DNA of 64,000 nt from Chlamydomonas reinhardtii (GCF_000002595.2 NC_057015.1:8301084-8365083), one strand, 5' to 3'; positions 36,031 through 48,300 are shown, counted from the first letter of the stretch. The notes: generated by a model from the sequence alone, not told the origin. A program made the numbers and translations.

Positions 36031-37460
36031 CATTGACAAGCCCTTGGGCGGAGGGCTCCCGGTCTGGTGAAGCGTGTGCGGATATGTATGTGACTGCTGT
36101 GTGGAGGCGGGTGCTGCACTGGAGCACGCGGGCACGCCTGCCGTCGCCCCTGCCGGGGCCGGCGTCGCCTCAAGAGGCGGCCGACCGGTTTGCGGCGGCG
36201 GTGGCCCTTCTTCCCGCTGGCTGGGCTGCCGCCGCGCGTGCGGCCCAGCTGGCTCGGGGGCCTGCCGCCGCGCTGCCGCTCCCGGTGGCCGACGTCGTGA
36301 GTGCTACGGCGGAGTCGGTGCAACGGGTGGTGCGGGGACTTGGATGGTTGCAGTGCGGGGGGCCGCCCATCCTGCTCACTGCCTACACGGTGAAGGCGGG
36401 GACCGTGCTACAAATGGCTCCACAGTTAGCCGCCCTGAAGGCTAAGCATTTGCAGTATGTGTGCGATGCGGGTGTGTCGGGGGTGGGGGCTGCCCTGGCG
36501 GCGGGGGCCTTCGTGTGCACCTTGGCCCGCTTGTGGTCGCTGAAATGGGAGAATCATCATAAGGAAGCACTGTGGCGTGTGGCCGCCAACGCTTGCTGGG
36601 CGTTTCCACGGCATGCTAGCGAGCGGGCGCGAGGCGTTACTGTTGACCCGTGTTGGGCGTGTGGGGTGGACATGCAGGATGGGGACCGGCGTCATTGGTT
36701 TTGGGACTGCACTGTTGCGCTGTCACTGCGGGAAAGTATGGGGATGGCTATGGGTTTCCTGCCGGAGGAGGCTCTAAGTGCCTTCTCTCGTGAGGAGTTG
36801 TGGTTAGTGCGCCCGCCTGCGGGGCTTGCGCCACCTGTGTGGGGTGTGGTGTGTCTCGCTGCTATGTCTGCCCTGGACTTTGGTCGGCAGCGTGTGGTTA
36901 TGGCCGGGTTGGCGGCGCGAGCGAAGCTGCCGTCGGCCCGGGTGCTGAGCATTGGACTTGCCGTCGTAGCTGACTTCTGGGGTCGTCTCCAGACGTTTGT
37001 GACTTTGGGTATCAGGCCAAAGGGTTGGGACGCTGTGCCGTTTGCGCATCCCTTCATATCTCGGGCTGTTGGTGACGGCATGGTTTTGCGCTTGCCGTAT
37101 GACGCTGATTCCCCGCCCCCCTCGCCGTGAGAGGTTGTGCGTGGTTGGTGGCTATGTGTGTGGGCAGGATGCACGTGTGGGCGACCGTTCTAGTACCTGG
37201 ACGCTTGCGCCCTGGTTAGTGCGTGCGCTGTGCGTGTGTCCTGCGGCCTAGACGTTTCCCGGCACTCCTGTGCCTAGGCTTGTGGCGTTGAGGCACAGCG
37301 GTGGGGCTCTGGCGGGTTGAGGCTTGGCTAGGACTCACTGTGCGCGGAGTCACACGGACTTTGCCCGCGGGAGGGTTTGCAGCAAAGTCGGGGTTGGGCC
37401 CTGATAGCATGTGATGGCTCGGCGTCTTCGGGAGCTGGGACTGTCCCCTCTGTAACATCC
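36030..37460 (+). mobile_element. 3' fragment of a LINE (L1-type) retrotransposon
   Basis: An open frame to the stop at 37130 encodes the end of a non-LTR ORF2: helical Ala-rich part, then CWACGVDMQDGDRRHWFWDC, the zinc-binding CxxC...HxxxxC domain (zf-RVT type) that follows the reverse transcriptase in plant and algal L1-like elements. No endonuclease or RT core is present, so the copy is 5'-truncated, as is normal for LINE insertion. A GC-rich 3' UTR follows and probably ends near TGTAACATC (about 37456). I could not identify target-site duplications. The frame is still open over ~360 codons, so the insertion is likely fairly young. A domesticated gene is less likely. Confidence 0.68.
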
Positions 37461-38452
37461 GCATCCATACGGTGTATGAGTGTATCCACGTGGTCGCATG
37501 TTGCATCAGTGAAGCAGGGAATCATTCATCCTAAACCCAGTTCGGGAGTGCCTATCAAAAGCCAGTAATCCTTGCAGTAATCACACTGTGATCGCATCCG
37601 TATCGCGAGTGTTGCAACCACACGTTCCGCTCAGCGGCCCAAACGCATGAGCACTCATGCAGCAACGCCTCCTCTGTGGGTTCACGCCTGGTCTCCACTC
37701 AACCTTGCCGGTCCGCACTCTCCATGTCAAGTGTGACGTCTCACATCACAGGCTCACTGTTGTCGACCCACACGAGGAGCGCGGCTGCGCTCGGCTCATA
37801 CTGCCGCGGTGCCGCCTCCTGCGCCCCAACCTCGCCAAACCACAGGCAGGCCGCCCCCCCCCGGGGTCCTGTGACCGCACCCATCGTTGTCCTTGCCTAA
37901 AGCATAACGTGCATTCTTACTGAAGCACCAAAGTGACTAAAAATACGGTATGCGTGCTGCCGTTGGCTACCCGAGTTCCGTTCACTAGGGCACCCTTAGC
38001 GCAGGGAAGTTTCGGTAACTAGACTGGTGAGTAGCCCAGACATCAACCGTGCGACACCCGATCTACGGCAATACCCTCTGGCGGGCCACCACCAGTCCGT
38101 CAGCGCCAGCCGGGGCACACGTGATGCGCCTGTGCGGCTGGGCCTAAGCGCCTGTGTCCAGCTCAGGTCCGCGCCCGAAGCCTCACAGCCGCGTGCGCAC
38201 ACTGCCGCCTGCTCAGTGTATGCCCCTAGACGCCTCAGCACCTGTTGCAGGCCTTGCCGCCTGAAGCTATGATGTCTTTGGTCACGGCGTCCACGTATCT
38301 GCGGGGCAGAACAGACAGCACGCAGATAGGCACTTCAGCTCCTCACTCTCTTGAGCTCGGCAGCAGTCGCCCTCAAGCATGCATCTACGCACGTCACCCT
38401 GCTGCGCTCCCCGCCCTCGTTGCGCCGCCCCCGCCCGCATTGCCCCGCCCCC
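37461..38452. other. Spacer; TXNDC17-like 3' UTR
   Basis: About 1 kb between the LINE fragment and the stop of the TXNDC17-like gene. It must hold that gene's 3' UTR, but I found no clear minus-strand TGTAA. No coding signal. Confidence 0.4.
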
Positions 38453-40281
38453 TCACCGTTGCCCTGCCGCCGTCTCTGCTACAAACTTGGCGACCAGCAG
38501 GCGCAGGGTCTCGTCCTGCTCGTCGCTGTTGAGCGGGTTGGCGATGGAGGAGCCGCAGCCGGCCGGCGTCCAGTAGTAGAGCGTGGGCACGTAGTGCACC
38601 GGGCACTGGGCGTCCACCCTGCGGGCGGCGGAGCGGAGGCCGGGGAAGGCGGTGGCGGCGGGGTATGGGCGGTTGTGTCGGCGGCGCGGGGGCAGCTTGA
38701 TGCATGCTTGGGGACAGGCGTAAGTACAAGGGCACGCAAATGCATGGCGTGGCACGGCATAGCACGGAGCTGCACGGAGTGTCGGGGCCGCTCAAACGGT
38801 AGTCACCTGATGGGGTGCTTCCGGTCAGCCCACTCGTTGCGGTCGCCTGCATGTCACAAATCACGGCAATGGCGGCACGCACACTGCTTCTTGTATCTGT
38901 CGAGCGTGCCCCGAGCATTCTGGCCCTTCCCCGGTCGCAATGCGCTGGTGGATCGGTATCCCGGCTGGCGGCACGTGCAGCTTGCCCCCACCCCGCCCAC
39001 TTTTACAGGGACTTCACACTCGCGCTCGAGGTGTTTCCATCGGATACCACACGCGCCACGTCCAGCCAGCCTCAGATCCCACCTGCTGTCACTTCGAGCA
39101 AGGAGCCGCCCGCAGCGAAGATGACCTCCCTGTTACGTGTGCGAGACAGCGAAAGGCGAAGGGACTTGCGGCGACGAGCAGTGGCACGTACTGTATACAA
39201 GCAGAGGAGCACATGCCGTGCACCGCTATGCGCGCATAAACCGTTGCCCCCAAACATCCTTGCACTCAACCCCCCGCCCTCCCGGCGCGAGGCGAGTGGC
39301 CCGTCAGTGATCCTGCATCCTCCAAGCGACACCATGTCGCTCGGTCCCCACTGAACCCTTCACTCCGTGGCTTCACACTAAACCCCAGCCAGCAGCCACT
39401 TCCGTCACGCCTGTGCTCGGCCCCCAACTAGCCCCCTCACGCCCTTCTTTCACGAGTGGCATTCCACGCCTTCCTTGCAGCAGCCAAAGAGCGCGCCACC
39501 CTCGGGCCCAGCGGACACCAGCTCACTGGTGCACTTACTGACTTACCGGATGATTGGGTTCGACTTGGAGCAGTCGGGGCACCAGGGGCTGCCGTCTGAA
39601 CTAACGCCGCTGGTGAACAGCACCTGCGTGCGGCGTGGCGTGCGGTGTCGCGTCACCCATTGTCCAGGGTCCTATCACGCGCGCCCGTTACAAGACGCGC
39701 GCTGCTACCGCCTGTGCGCTTTCCTTCGCGTGTGCCCGTCCGCGAGCAACACGTCTCATATCTGTGGTCCCGACGCTGCGTGTATGCAGCGCGCTACTGG
39801 CCTAACGCCGGGCTGCGTGCTGCCATGCTGCACAGGCCCCAGCCCTCCCCCGTCCTGGTGTTCAGCCCCGCACCCACGAAATGCGGCTCCGCGGCCTCCA
39901 TCAGCTCCTGCAGGTGCTCGCGGTAGTGCTGGTGCTCCACCACCTTGTGCAGCCGCGAGCTGCAGACAGCAGTTTTGGGGATTGAGTCAGACAGCAGTTT
40001 TGGGAATTGGGTAGGAATGGAGGAAGGCGTGAGCGGGAGACGTGTGGGCTGTTGCACGCCGCCTGCGGAACCCCTGGTTCTTGCTGGGGTGCCGGCTATA
40101 CTGCCCGCACTCACGGTCCAAAGAACCTGAATGGCCGCGATCCTGCCAACTTAGAGGCAGCGTTCAGTTGCACGAGGACGAGCGTAAGGGTTGCGCCAAG
40201 CACCATGCCAGTAAGCAGCGTGGCGAGAGAGCCCCCGCGCCCACTGCCGCGCGTGCTGGCGCCATGCACATGCTTGGCCAT
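38453..40281 (-). CDS. TXNDC17-like thioredoxin-fold protein with N-terminal membrane anchor
   Basis: Six exons: 40281..40115, 39959..39878, 39623..39547, 39129..39083, 38846..38807, 38618..38453; 579 nt, 192 residues. The core matches the DUF953/TXNDC17 (TRP14) family: VLFTSGVSSDGSPWCPDCSK with the WCPDC redox site, REVIFAAGG, GDRNEWADRKHPIR, HYVPTLYYWTPAG with the cis-Pro after VP. TXNDC17 reduces small disulfide substrates such as cystine with thioredoxin reductase. Unlike soluble animal TXNDC17 (~123 residues), this protein begins with a hydrophobic helix (SLATLLTGMVLGATLTLVLV, residues ~18-37), a likely signal anchor or transit segment, and an extra HKVVEHQHYREHLQEL segment before the fold. 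Membrane location is inferred. Confidence 0.9.
39958..40010 (+). repeat. ~27-bp tandem duplication in intron 1
   Basis: CAGACAGCAGTTTTGGG(G/A)ATTG occurs twice in tandem beside the exon 2 acceptor of the TXNDC17-like gene. Confidence 0.8.
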
Positions 40282-40556
40282 TTGACGCCTCAGATGCGGC
40301 TAGCAAGCGGCCGGCAGGCAATGAAAATGGGACGAGTGCAATAGGGCCTGTTCATGCCATGATTTACTATGTGTGGGGCACACTGTAGTAGCCTATGTAG
40401 TTACTGAATATTTGTGTTATGAATACTAACGCGAACAATTAATCGTGCAGCGCCACACCGAATAGCTTTCGATCCGGCGACGTTTGGCAGCTTGGATTTC
40501 GTCCCCAATTTCTAGGACGTTTAGAGCTTAACCAAATTCAAGGACCTTTTGGCATA
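40282..40556. promoter_or_regulatory. Bidirectional promoter, TXNDC17-like / FAHD1-like
   Basis: 275 bp of AT-rich DNA between divergent start codons, with ATGTGTGGGGCACACTGT and a run of AT-rich sequence at 40360-40445. No definite TATA box chosen. Confidence 0.5.
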
Positions 40557-43004
40557 ATGCAGGGCCAGGCGGTGCGCACGATGCTGGGAGCCAGTGCCAT
40601 GTTCCGTGAGTCTCCGAGACTACGTGCCAAGTCGTCCCGCGGGCTTCGCTCTGCTGCATTCGGACTATACCCTAACAAACCGAGGATCCAATCCAACTCT
40701 CTGCAGGGTGCGCCGGGAGCAGCGCGGGGACCAATGTTTCTGCCTTCCTCACGACGCCTTGGCTGGCACAAGCCACGCGCTCGGTTCAGGCGCCCGCTGA
40801 CCCCAGCCGCCCCGTCATGCTGCTGACACCCAACAACGTCTGGTGGGTCTACCAGCTCGTGCACGGGACACGGCCGCAGCATGGACCATTCGCACGCGCC
40901 CCCGGCTGGCCCTTCAACTTGTGCCGGCCGCGCGACCGACAGCCTGAACCCAAAACCCGCACACGCCACGCCGGCGGGACCTGCCTGCCTGCCCGCCTGC
41001 CTCAAGCCCTTGCGCACCTGTGTGGTGCTGGTGATGCGCGCTGGGCTGTCACCCGGTCCATGTGTGACGCGTGCGGCGGGCGCAGGTGCATCGGGCGCAA
41101 CTACGCGGAGCACGTGCGGGAGCTCGGCAACGAGGCGCAGCCGGCGGGCGAGGCGCCCATGATCTTCCTCAAGGCCGGCAGCAGTGTGGTGCCGCCCGGC
41201 AACATCCACCTGCCGGGGTGGAGCCAGGACGTCCACCACGAGGTGGGAGAGCGCGAGGGTGGGGGCGTGAGGCTGGGGGCGTGAGGCTGGGGGCGTGAGG
41301 GTGGGGGAGCGTGAGGGTGGGGGCGTGAGGCTGGGGGCGTGAGGGTGGGGGAGCGTGAGGGTGGGGGCGTGAGGGTGGGGGCGTGAGGGTGGGGGAGCGT
41401 GAGGGTGGGGGCGTGAGGGTGGGGGCGTGAGGGTGGGGGCGTGAGGGTGGGGGCGTGAGGCTGGGAGAGCGCGAGGCTGGGGGCGTGAGGCTGGGGGCGT
41501 GAGGGTGGGGGCGTGAGGCTGGGGGCGTGAGGCTGGGGGCGTGAGGCTGGGGGCGTGAGGATGGGGGCGTGAGGCTGGGGGCGTGTGGGCGGCTGGGGCT
41601 GTGTGGGTGCGGGGGGGGGCGTGTGTATGTGCCCCGCCCTACGGAGGTCCCAGGGGTGGTGGGGAGCGCTGTGCCACGTCGCTGCAACCCGCCTTTCCAC
41701 ACATGCTGCACAAGCCTGCACTTGTGCACACAGCTTGGGTGACCGTGTGACATAGCGGCCTGCTGGCCCGCTGTTAGGTGGAGCTGGCGGTGGAACTGGG
41801 TCACGACCTCAAGCCGGCGCGGGCGGCCGTGGCGCTGGACCTCACAGCGCGGGATGTGCAGGTGGGCGGGGGCGGCGGCGGGGGCGGGGTCAGTTCATTC
41901 AGTTTCTCCCAAATAACCCAACGAGGGTAACCAACAAACCCAAAAGGAAGGTCACAGTGCGTTGGGCTGCACTGCAAGTTGCTGGAGATTGTACAAGTAA
42001 AACAAGGGGGTAACCATAATACTGCTGTTGTGAGTGAACCCACGACCTGATAGCGGCTACGGCGGCAGCTTGGGCCGTATGTGCCCGCTGCTATTCCTCA
42101 ACACACACGCACCGTGCCCACCTCGCCCGCCACTCCCCACCAGTCCAAGCTCAAGTCCAAGCAGTGGCCGTGGACACTGGCCAAGAGCTTTGCCGGAGCC
42201 ACGCCGCTGGGTCCTGCGTTCAGCCTCACGGGTGGGTGGGCCGACCGGGGCTAGGTGGGCTGTGGCTGTCATTGGTAACCGGAACACCCATTCCCAAGTC
42301 GCCGCGCTTCACCCACCCAGCCGCCCACCGCTCCGCCCTCCGCGCCAGGCGTGGACCCGTCCAAGCTGTGGCTGACACTGGACGTGAACGGCAAGCGGCG
42401 GCAGACGGGGCGTACCAGCGACATGATATTCAGCCTGGACACGCAGGTGGGGGGGGCCGGGCGGGCGAGGTGGGGCAGCGCAATGGGGCGTGGCGAGGCG
42501 GGGCGGGGCGGGGCGGGGCGGGGCGGGGCGGGGCGGGGCGGGGCGGGGCGGGGCGGGGCGGGGCGGGGTGGGGCGGGGCGGGGCGGGGTGGGGCGGGGCG
42601 GGGCGTGTACAAGCGGCGCCGAGAGTAGGTGTCCTGGATCAGTTGTGTACCAGAGGGGCCTAAAACCTGCATGCCGCAATCCGTGGACTCGCTGCAATGG
42701 GCCCCGTGCCGCCGATCTCTTACAGCGCCTCACAGACGGTTCCACGAGACGGCTCACCACCCACCACTGACTCCCGGCATCACGCCGCCCCTTCCTCCAA
42801 ACCCCATCTCACCCACACACGCCCCAGCTGTCGTACGTGCGTCAGCACTTCCCGGTGGTGCCCGGCGACGTGCTGCTGACCGGCACCCCGCACGGCGTCA
42901 GCCGAATGGCGGCCGGCGACGAGATCCTGGCGCGCGTGCTGGGGCCCGAGGGCGAGGTGCTGAGCGAGGCGGTGTGGCAAGTGCGCGCAGCCAACCCCAA
43001 GTGA
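40557..43004 (+). CDS. FAHD1-like fumarylacetoacetate hydrolase family enzyme
   Basis: Seven exons: 40557..40605, 40707..40842, 41086..41242, 41778..41861, 42144..42231, 42349..42446, 42828..43004; 789 nt, 262 residues. The first ~45 residues ([16 protein letters not shown]...) look like a mitochondrial presequence. The FAH core shows [98 protein letters not shown]1 is a Mg-dependent mitochondrial acylpyruvase and oxaloacetate decarboxylase. The metal ligands expected from FAHD1 (Glu-x-Glu in HHEVE and Asp in ALDLT) are present, but the loop between them is about 10 residues shorter than in FAHD1 and lacks DYVGGY-like sequence. The starts of exons 1-2 rest on phase fit rather than homology. 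Confidence 0.9.
41243..41610 (+). repeat. 14-bp minisatellite in intron 3
   Basis: About two dozen head-to-tail copies of GTGAGGGTGGGGGC / GTGAGGCTGGGGGC, some lengthened to GTGAGGGTGGGGGAGC. It begins at the exon 3 donor, whose GTGGGA/GTGAGG sequence resembles the repeat unit itself. Confidence 0.95.
42486..42606 (+). repeat. GGGGC pentanucleotide array in intron 6
   Basis: About 24 nearly perfect GGGGC units with a few GGGGT changes. G-quadruplex formation on this strand is expected from composition. The same short unit recurs at about 47975-48010. Confidence 0.95.
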
Positions 43005-43631
43005 ATGCAGGTCATGTAGTGCTTCAGGCTGCAGGGTTGCAGGGTTGCAGGCGGCATTTGGTGGGCCTGTGCTGCCAGAAGAGGAGTGGCGCTTGAGTGG
43101 GGCTTAGGCAGGCGTGCATGCCTTTGAGTTTGTTGGGCAAGTTGGGTTGGGGAGAGGAGGTAGCTGAGTGTTGCCTGTGACGCGCCGGTAAGGCGGCGTT
43201 ATGTCCGAGGGAGGTACAGCGTGGACGCGACGCAACGAAAAAGCTGGCGGAAGACAGTTAGTTTGGCGTTCGGCGGTGGCGGCGCACGGGGCAGCAGCAG
43301 CAGCACGGTACGAAGGTTTGGAGCATTTCAAGGCGAGAACATATTGCACACATTGATTGGAGTGTCAATTGGTACTGGACACTGGCACGGTGTGGTGGAA
43401 GGGAATTCTGGAAGCGATGGGCGACGCGGGGTCTTGCATGGTGCCACGTACGGTCCATGGGCGCATGGCCAGCTGCCGCTGTGCGTTGAGGATGTGTCGC
43501 CTCGAGATTGTGCACCATTATAAAAACGTTGATATTGTTCATACATTGCTCATATCGCTGTTTTAGCTCATGACAGCTCGCTGCGCCGTTTTTAGCAGCT
43601 AAACTTTATACCCGCACAAAGGTTGCCAGAC
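43005..43631. other. FAHD1-like 3' UTR and DUF1997 gene promoter
   Basis: 627 bp between co-oriented genes. No plus-strand TGTAA seen. A TATA-like CTTTATACCC lies at 43605-43614, about 20 bp before the next ATG. Confidence 0.45.
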
Positions 43632-45352
43632 ATGGCACCAAGAACTCTGTCGGCGTCTTCTAGACCTATTCATACTACCACACTAGCGACAAGGCCGCTG
43701 CTGCGACGCTCGCGGACTTCGGTGTTAGTTTGTGCCCGGCGAGGGTTCTCTGGACAGCAGAGCCTTGAGCAAGCCATTGGTGCAATAAATCGTATCATTA
43801 CCGACAGCGAGAACAGGAAACGGAAGAAAGCTGAGCAGAATGGGTCTCGCGCAGAGCCGGAGGTGCAGCCGCTTGGCAAACCCATAACATTTAAGGCATC
43901 TGCAAGGTCAGAAAAACTTGTGAAGGTACGTTCTCGGGTGTCACAGGGTCGCGTTGCGGTGGGGTTGTCTAAAGTTGCCGAGGATGCTTCCGACGTCGGG
44001 TGCGGTTCGGGCCGCGTGCAGCCGACACAGATGGTAAATGCGTGAGGACTCATGTCGGGAGCAGCATGACTGCTAGCGGGCGGTGGAAGCGGGGCCGGTT
44101 TGCCGCAGCCGAAACCCTTGCTTGCACAACACCCTCTCAGTCTGGTCGGTGCCCCGTGGCGGCGGTCCCCTTGCTGCGGTCTAAGAAGCGATGCACCACT
44201 GCATCGCAATCGCAAGCGCCCTGTTAATGGCAGAGCTTCTGTGCTTCCACCACCTGCACCGCTTGCCTGATCGCACCCCTGCGCACCCCCTCCCCCTTCA
44301 ACCCCCAACCCGCACCCCAGGAGCCGGCCGGCTCCCCCCGCGACCTGTCCGCCTACCTGTCCCTGCCGCTGGACCAGTACAGCCTGTTGGATCCAGGCTG
44401 GATCTCGCGGCCCGACCCGGCGGGTCAGCCCGACACGTTCGTGCTGCGCATCCCGCTGTTTGACCTGGTGGGGCTGGAGCTGCAGCCGCAGATCAGCGTC
44501 AAGGTCAATGTGGACCCACGCAACAGCCAGGTGCGGGCTGGGGGGGGGGAGGCGCTGGGGGGGAGGGGCTGGAGAGGGGGCTGGAAAGCGGGGTGCGCCG
44601 GGTGCGGGGCGGCGGCGTGTGGGGACTGGGAATTAGGGGCGGCGAGTACGCATGGGCCGCCTGGACAGGCCGCGACGGATGTAGCATCGCTGTGCAGCCC
44701 AGCACGGCGTTTCAAGCGCTGCCCTACCCCGGGCCTCGCCCGTCCACATCCATCACACCCTGTCTCTCCTTACCCCTCCCTCCCTCTCTCCCTCCCTCCC
44801 TCCCTCCCTCCCTCCCTCCCTCCCTCCCCTCCCTCCCTCACCTCCCTCCCTCCCCTCCCTCCTCTCCCTCCCTTCCTCCCTGGCTCAGGTCCACTTCCTG
44901 GCCGACCAGTTCCGTGTGGGCGACCCGCGCTTCGACGACGACTTCAAGCTGCACATGCGCGCCACGCTGCGCAACAAGCCCGTGCCCACACTGAGGCCCT
45001 TCAGGTGTGCGCGCACGCGTGTGTGTGTGTGTTTGGCCTGGCGCCGTGTGTCCGGAGGGATCGGGAGTGGGGGCGCGGATGTGTGGAGTGGGCCCAGCGG
45101 GTAGTCCGCGTGGCCTGTGCACGCCGCGTGGTGCCCTTCACACGGTGGTGCGGCCATGGCTGCCCTGGTCTGACCTTCTGCTGTTATTTCTCTTGCTCTG
45201 TTGCTGTGGCTGTGTCGCTGTCCACACAGGTCCATCAAGCGCATGTGGTCGCGCCGGGGCCAGAAGCACCAGCAGCCGGAACAGGCGCAGGGGCAGGGAG
45301 CCGCAACCGCAGCGGCCATAGCGGGAGCCGCTGGAGCCGCTGGCGCCGCTGG

Positions 45353-45384
<32 letters not shown>

Positions 45385-48300
45385 TGACAGGCGGCGGGTC
45401 GGAGGATGGGGTCAGCCCGACCGGCACGTTGTCCTCTGACGAGGAGGATGACATTGTGGTGGAGGTCGAGGGCGTGGACGACGAGCCGGGGCCCGGGACA
45501 GCGGGGCCGGGCAGCAGCAGCAGCGGCATTAGCAATGGTGCGGGCAGTAGCAGTGGTGGCAATGGTATCGGTGGCGGAGCGCATGCCAGCAGTAGCAGCA
45601 ACGGCGCCGGCGTAAGCAGCAGTGGCGGCAGTAGCGGTGGCCTGCCGCGGGGGTACGACCAGTACGATGCGGCGGCGCGGCTGGATGTCGGCGTGTCGGG
45701 GGCGGCCGGGACAGCGGCGGGAGTTGGGGTTGCGGGTGGCACGGCCACTGGCGGCGGCAGCGCACCGCACCATCCTCCGGACCTGCCGCCGCACGTGACC
45801 ATGCGGGACCAGGACGACGGCTGGGGGCGGTCCTCGCCGCCAGCAGCAGCAGCGGCGGCAGCCGCAGCCGCAGCCGGCGGCACGACACCCATACGGCCCT
45901 GGGGCAGCCACGCCCGCAGCGGCACGAGTAGCCACGGCACAGATAGCAGCAACGGGAACGGTGGCAGCAGCGGTAGCGGCGGCAGCAGCAGCAGCGCCGC
46001 CACGGGCCCCGGGGGTGCCGCTGCCTGGCCGGCGGGCGGCGCATACGGCCCCGCCCACCCAGCCGCTGCGTCCACGTCCGCCGGCGCAGTAGCAGCTGCT
46101 CCTGCTGCCCCGGCTGCTGCAGCCGCGCCGCCGGCTGCTACTGCCGGCCCGCCGCAGCCGGCTCCGGTGCGGGGTGAGGTTCTGGAGGTGGTGGAGCCCA
46201 TCGTAGTGTCGGAGGGGGACCAGGGCGGCAGTAGCAGCACCGGCGATAGCGGCAGTAGCAGTGGCAGTGGCGGAGCGGCTGCGGGCTGGTCAGCGGGATC
46301 CTGGTCAGCGAGCAATGCGGCGTCGGCGGGCGCGCCGCCGCCGGCGAGCACCGCAGCTGGCTCTGGTCCTGCTAGCACCAGCACCAGCGCCGGCACCGGC
46401 ACCAGCACCAGCACCAGCGCCGGCACCAGCACCAGCGCCGGCACCAGCACCAACGCAAGCAATGCGGCGGCGGCGGCGGCGGCGGGCGCGGTGCCGTTTG
46501 TAGAGGCCGACGTCACGTACGTGCCGGCTGGGCAGTGGGGACGGGACGCGGCTCCGGTGGGGTCGCGGAGCCGTAACGGCGCGTCAGCGCCGGCGCCTTC
46601 AGCCGCACCCGCGTCCTCGTCGTCAATGCATTCGGCTTCGGCATCGTCAGCATCGGCACCGTCGGCGTCGCCATCAGCGGCTGCGGCTTCAGCCACCGGC
46701 TGGACCTCGGGTGGCGGCGGGCACTCGGCGACCTGGTCAAACTCACCAGAGCCATCCTCGTCTGAGTCTTCGTACTCCTCTTCCTACTCGTACTCCTCCG
46801 GAGCTGCCTCATCGTCGGCATCCTCGTCAGCCGCGACGGCGACGGCAGCGGCCAGGATGATGGGCGACGCTGCGGCGGCGGCGGTCGGCATTGCGGGGCA
46901 GGCGGTGGGAGTGGCGGCGGCAGCAGCTGCGGCGGCGGCGGGCGTGGCGGTTGGTGCCGCAGCGGCGGCCGGGGCGGTCGCGGTGGGAGCGGCGGCGGCG
47001 GGTGCGGCGGTAGCGGGGGTGGCGGCCACGGGTGCAGTGGCCGCAGGCGCGGCGGTGGCGGGAGCAGTGGCGACGGGAGGGGCCGCCGTCGCGGAGGCCG
47101 CGGCGGCGGTACAGGCGCAGGCAGCGGCAGGGTCCGGGGCGGGTGCCGGCAGCGCTGCGACGCCCCACGGCGCGCCACCGACGCCCGCGGCCATTCCGGG
47201 TGTCACGTACAACGTGACGGCTGAGAGGCCGGCCGCAGACGCCGGCCGCGGCCCGACAGCTAGCGCGGCGGCGGCGCATGCGGCCACGGCATCGCCTGCG
47301 GCTGCGGCTGCGCCGACGGCGCCGCCAACTGCGGCGGCGGCGGCACCCGCTGTGCCGGCGGCCTCGGCGCCTGCTGCGGCGCGTGTAGAGGGCATGAGGC
47401 CGGACTCTGCGGCAACAATCCAGCCTTCAGCGCACTCCCCGACTGCTGCTCCCCCACCGCCGCCGCAGCACGCGACCGCGCCTGCCGTGCCCACGACAAG
47501 TGACACTGCTGCTCCTGCAGCAGCAACAGCCACTGCTGACCCTATCGCAGCGGCGGCTACTGCCGGCCCCAGCCCCGGCCCAAGCACCAGCGCTCAGGCG
47601 CCAGCTGCTGCCACCGCGCCCGTCCACACGACGCCATCGCCACCGCCGCCTCCACCGCCGCCGGCCATCTCTATCCCCAGTGCCTCCACAAGCACAGCCG
47701 CAGGGCAGCTCGTCACCACTAGCAGCAGTAGCAGTAGCACCGGTGGCGGCGGCGCGGCTACAGCCGAGGACAACCCCACGGCGCTGCTGGTGGGCAGTGT
47801 GGACGTGGCGGTGACGGTGGTGGTGCCGGCGGCTCTGACGGCGGTGCCGCGGCCGCTGCTGGGCATGACGGGCAGCCTCATCGCGCGCTACGCCATCTCC
47901 TCGCTGCTGCCGTCCTTCCTGGACCTGCTGGTGGCGGACTACGGCAGGTGCGGGGCGTGTATGGGGGTGCGGGGGGGGGGGCGGGGCGGGGCGGGGCGGG
48001 GCGGGGCGGGTGGCTCTGGATAGGTGAGTGGTTCGGGATTGGTGGGTGGTGGGGACAAGAGGTGCATGTGTGTCCATGGTGTGTGCTTGTGCAAGCAGCC
48101 CGTCCCCCGCCCCATTTGATAACGACTTCGTCTGCAGTCTTCAGAGCATCCGGACCGCTTTTCCAGACATCCTTGCAACCCTCCGCCCTGGGCACCCTGC
48201 TAGGACCCGCCATGAATGGGCTCTTGTGAAGCATGCTGTGTGTTGTGTGCTGGGATCCCATGGCAGGTGGTCGTCTGGTCAGACGGTGGCGGCTCGGGCG

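Noticed and set aside
41101-41804. Long minus-strand ORFs rich in Pro/His/Ala (206-211 residues)
   Set aside because: They are translations of the intron 3 minisatellite on the strand opposite the FAHD1-like gene.
44885-46696. 603-residue minus-strand ORF opposite the DUF1997 exon
   Set aside because: Shadow of a GC-rich coding exon; the plus strand carries the recognisable domain halves and splice sites.
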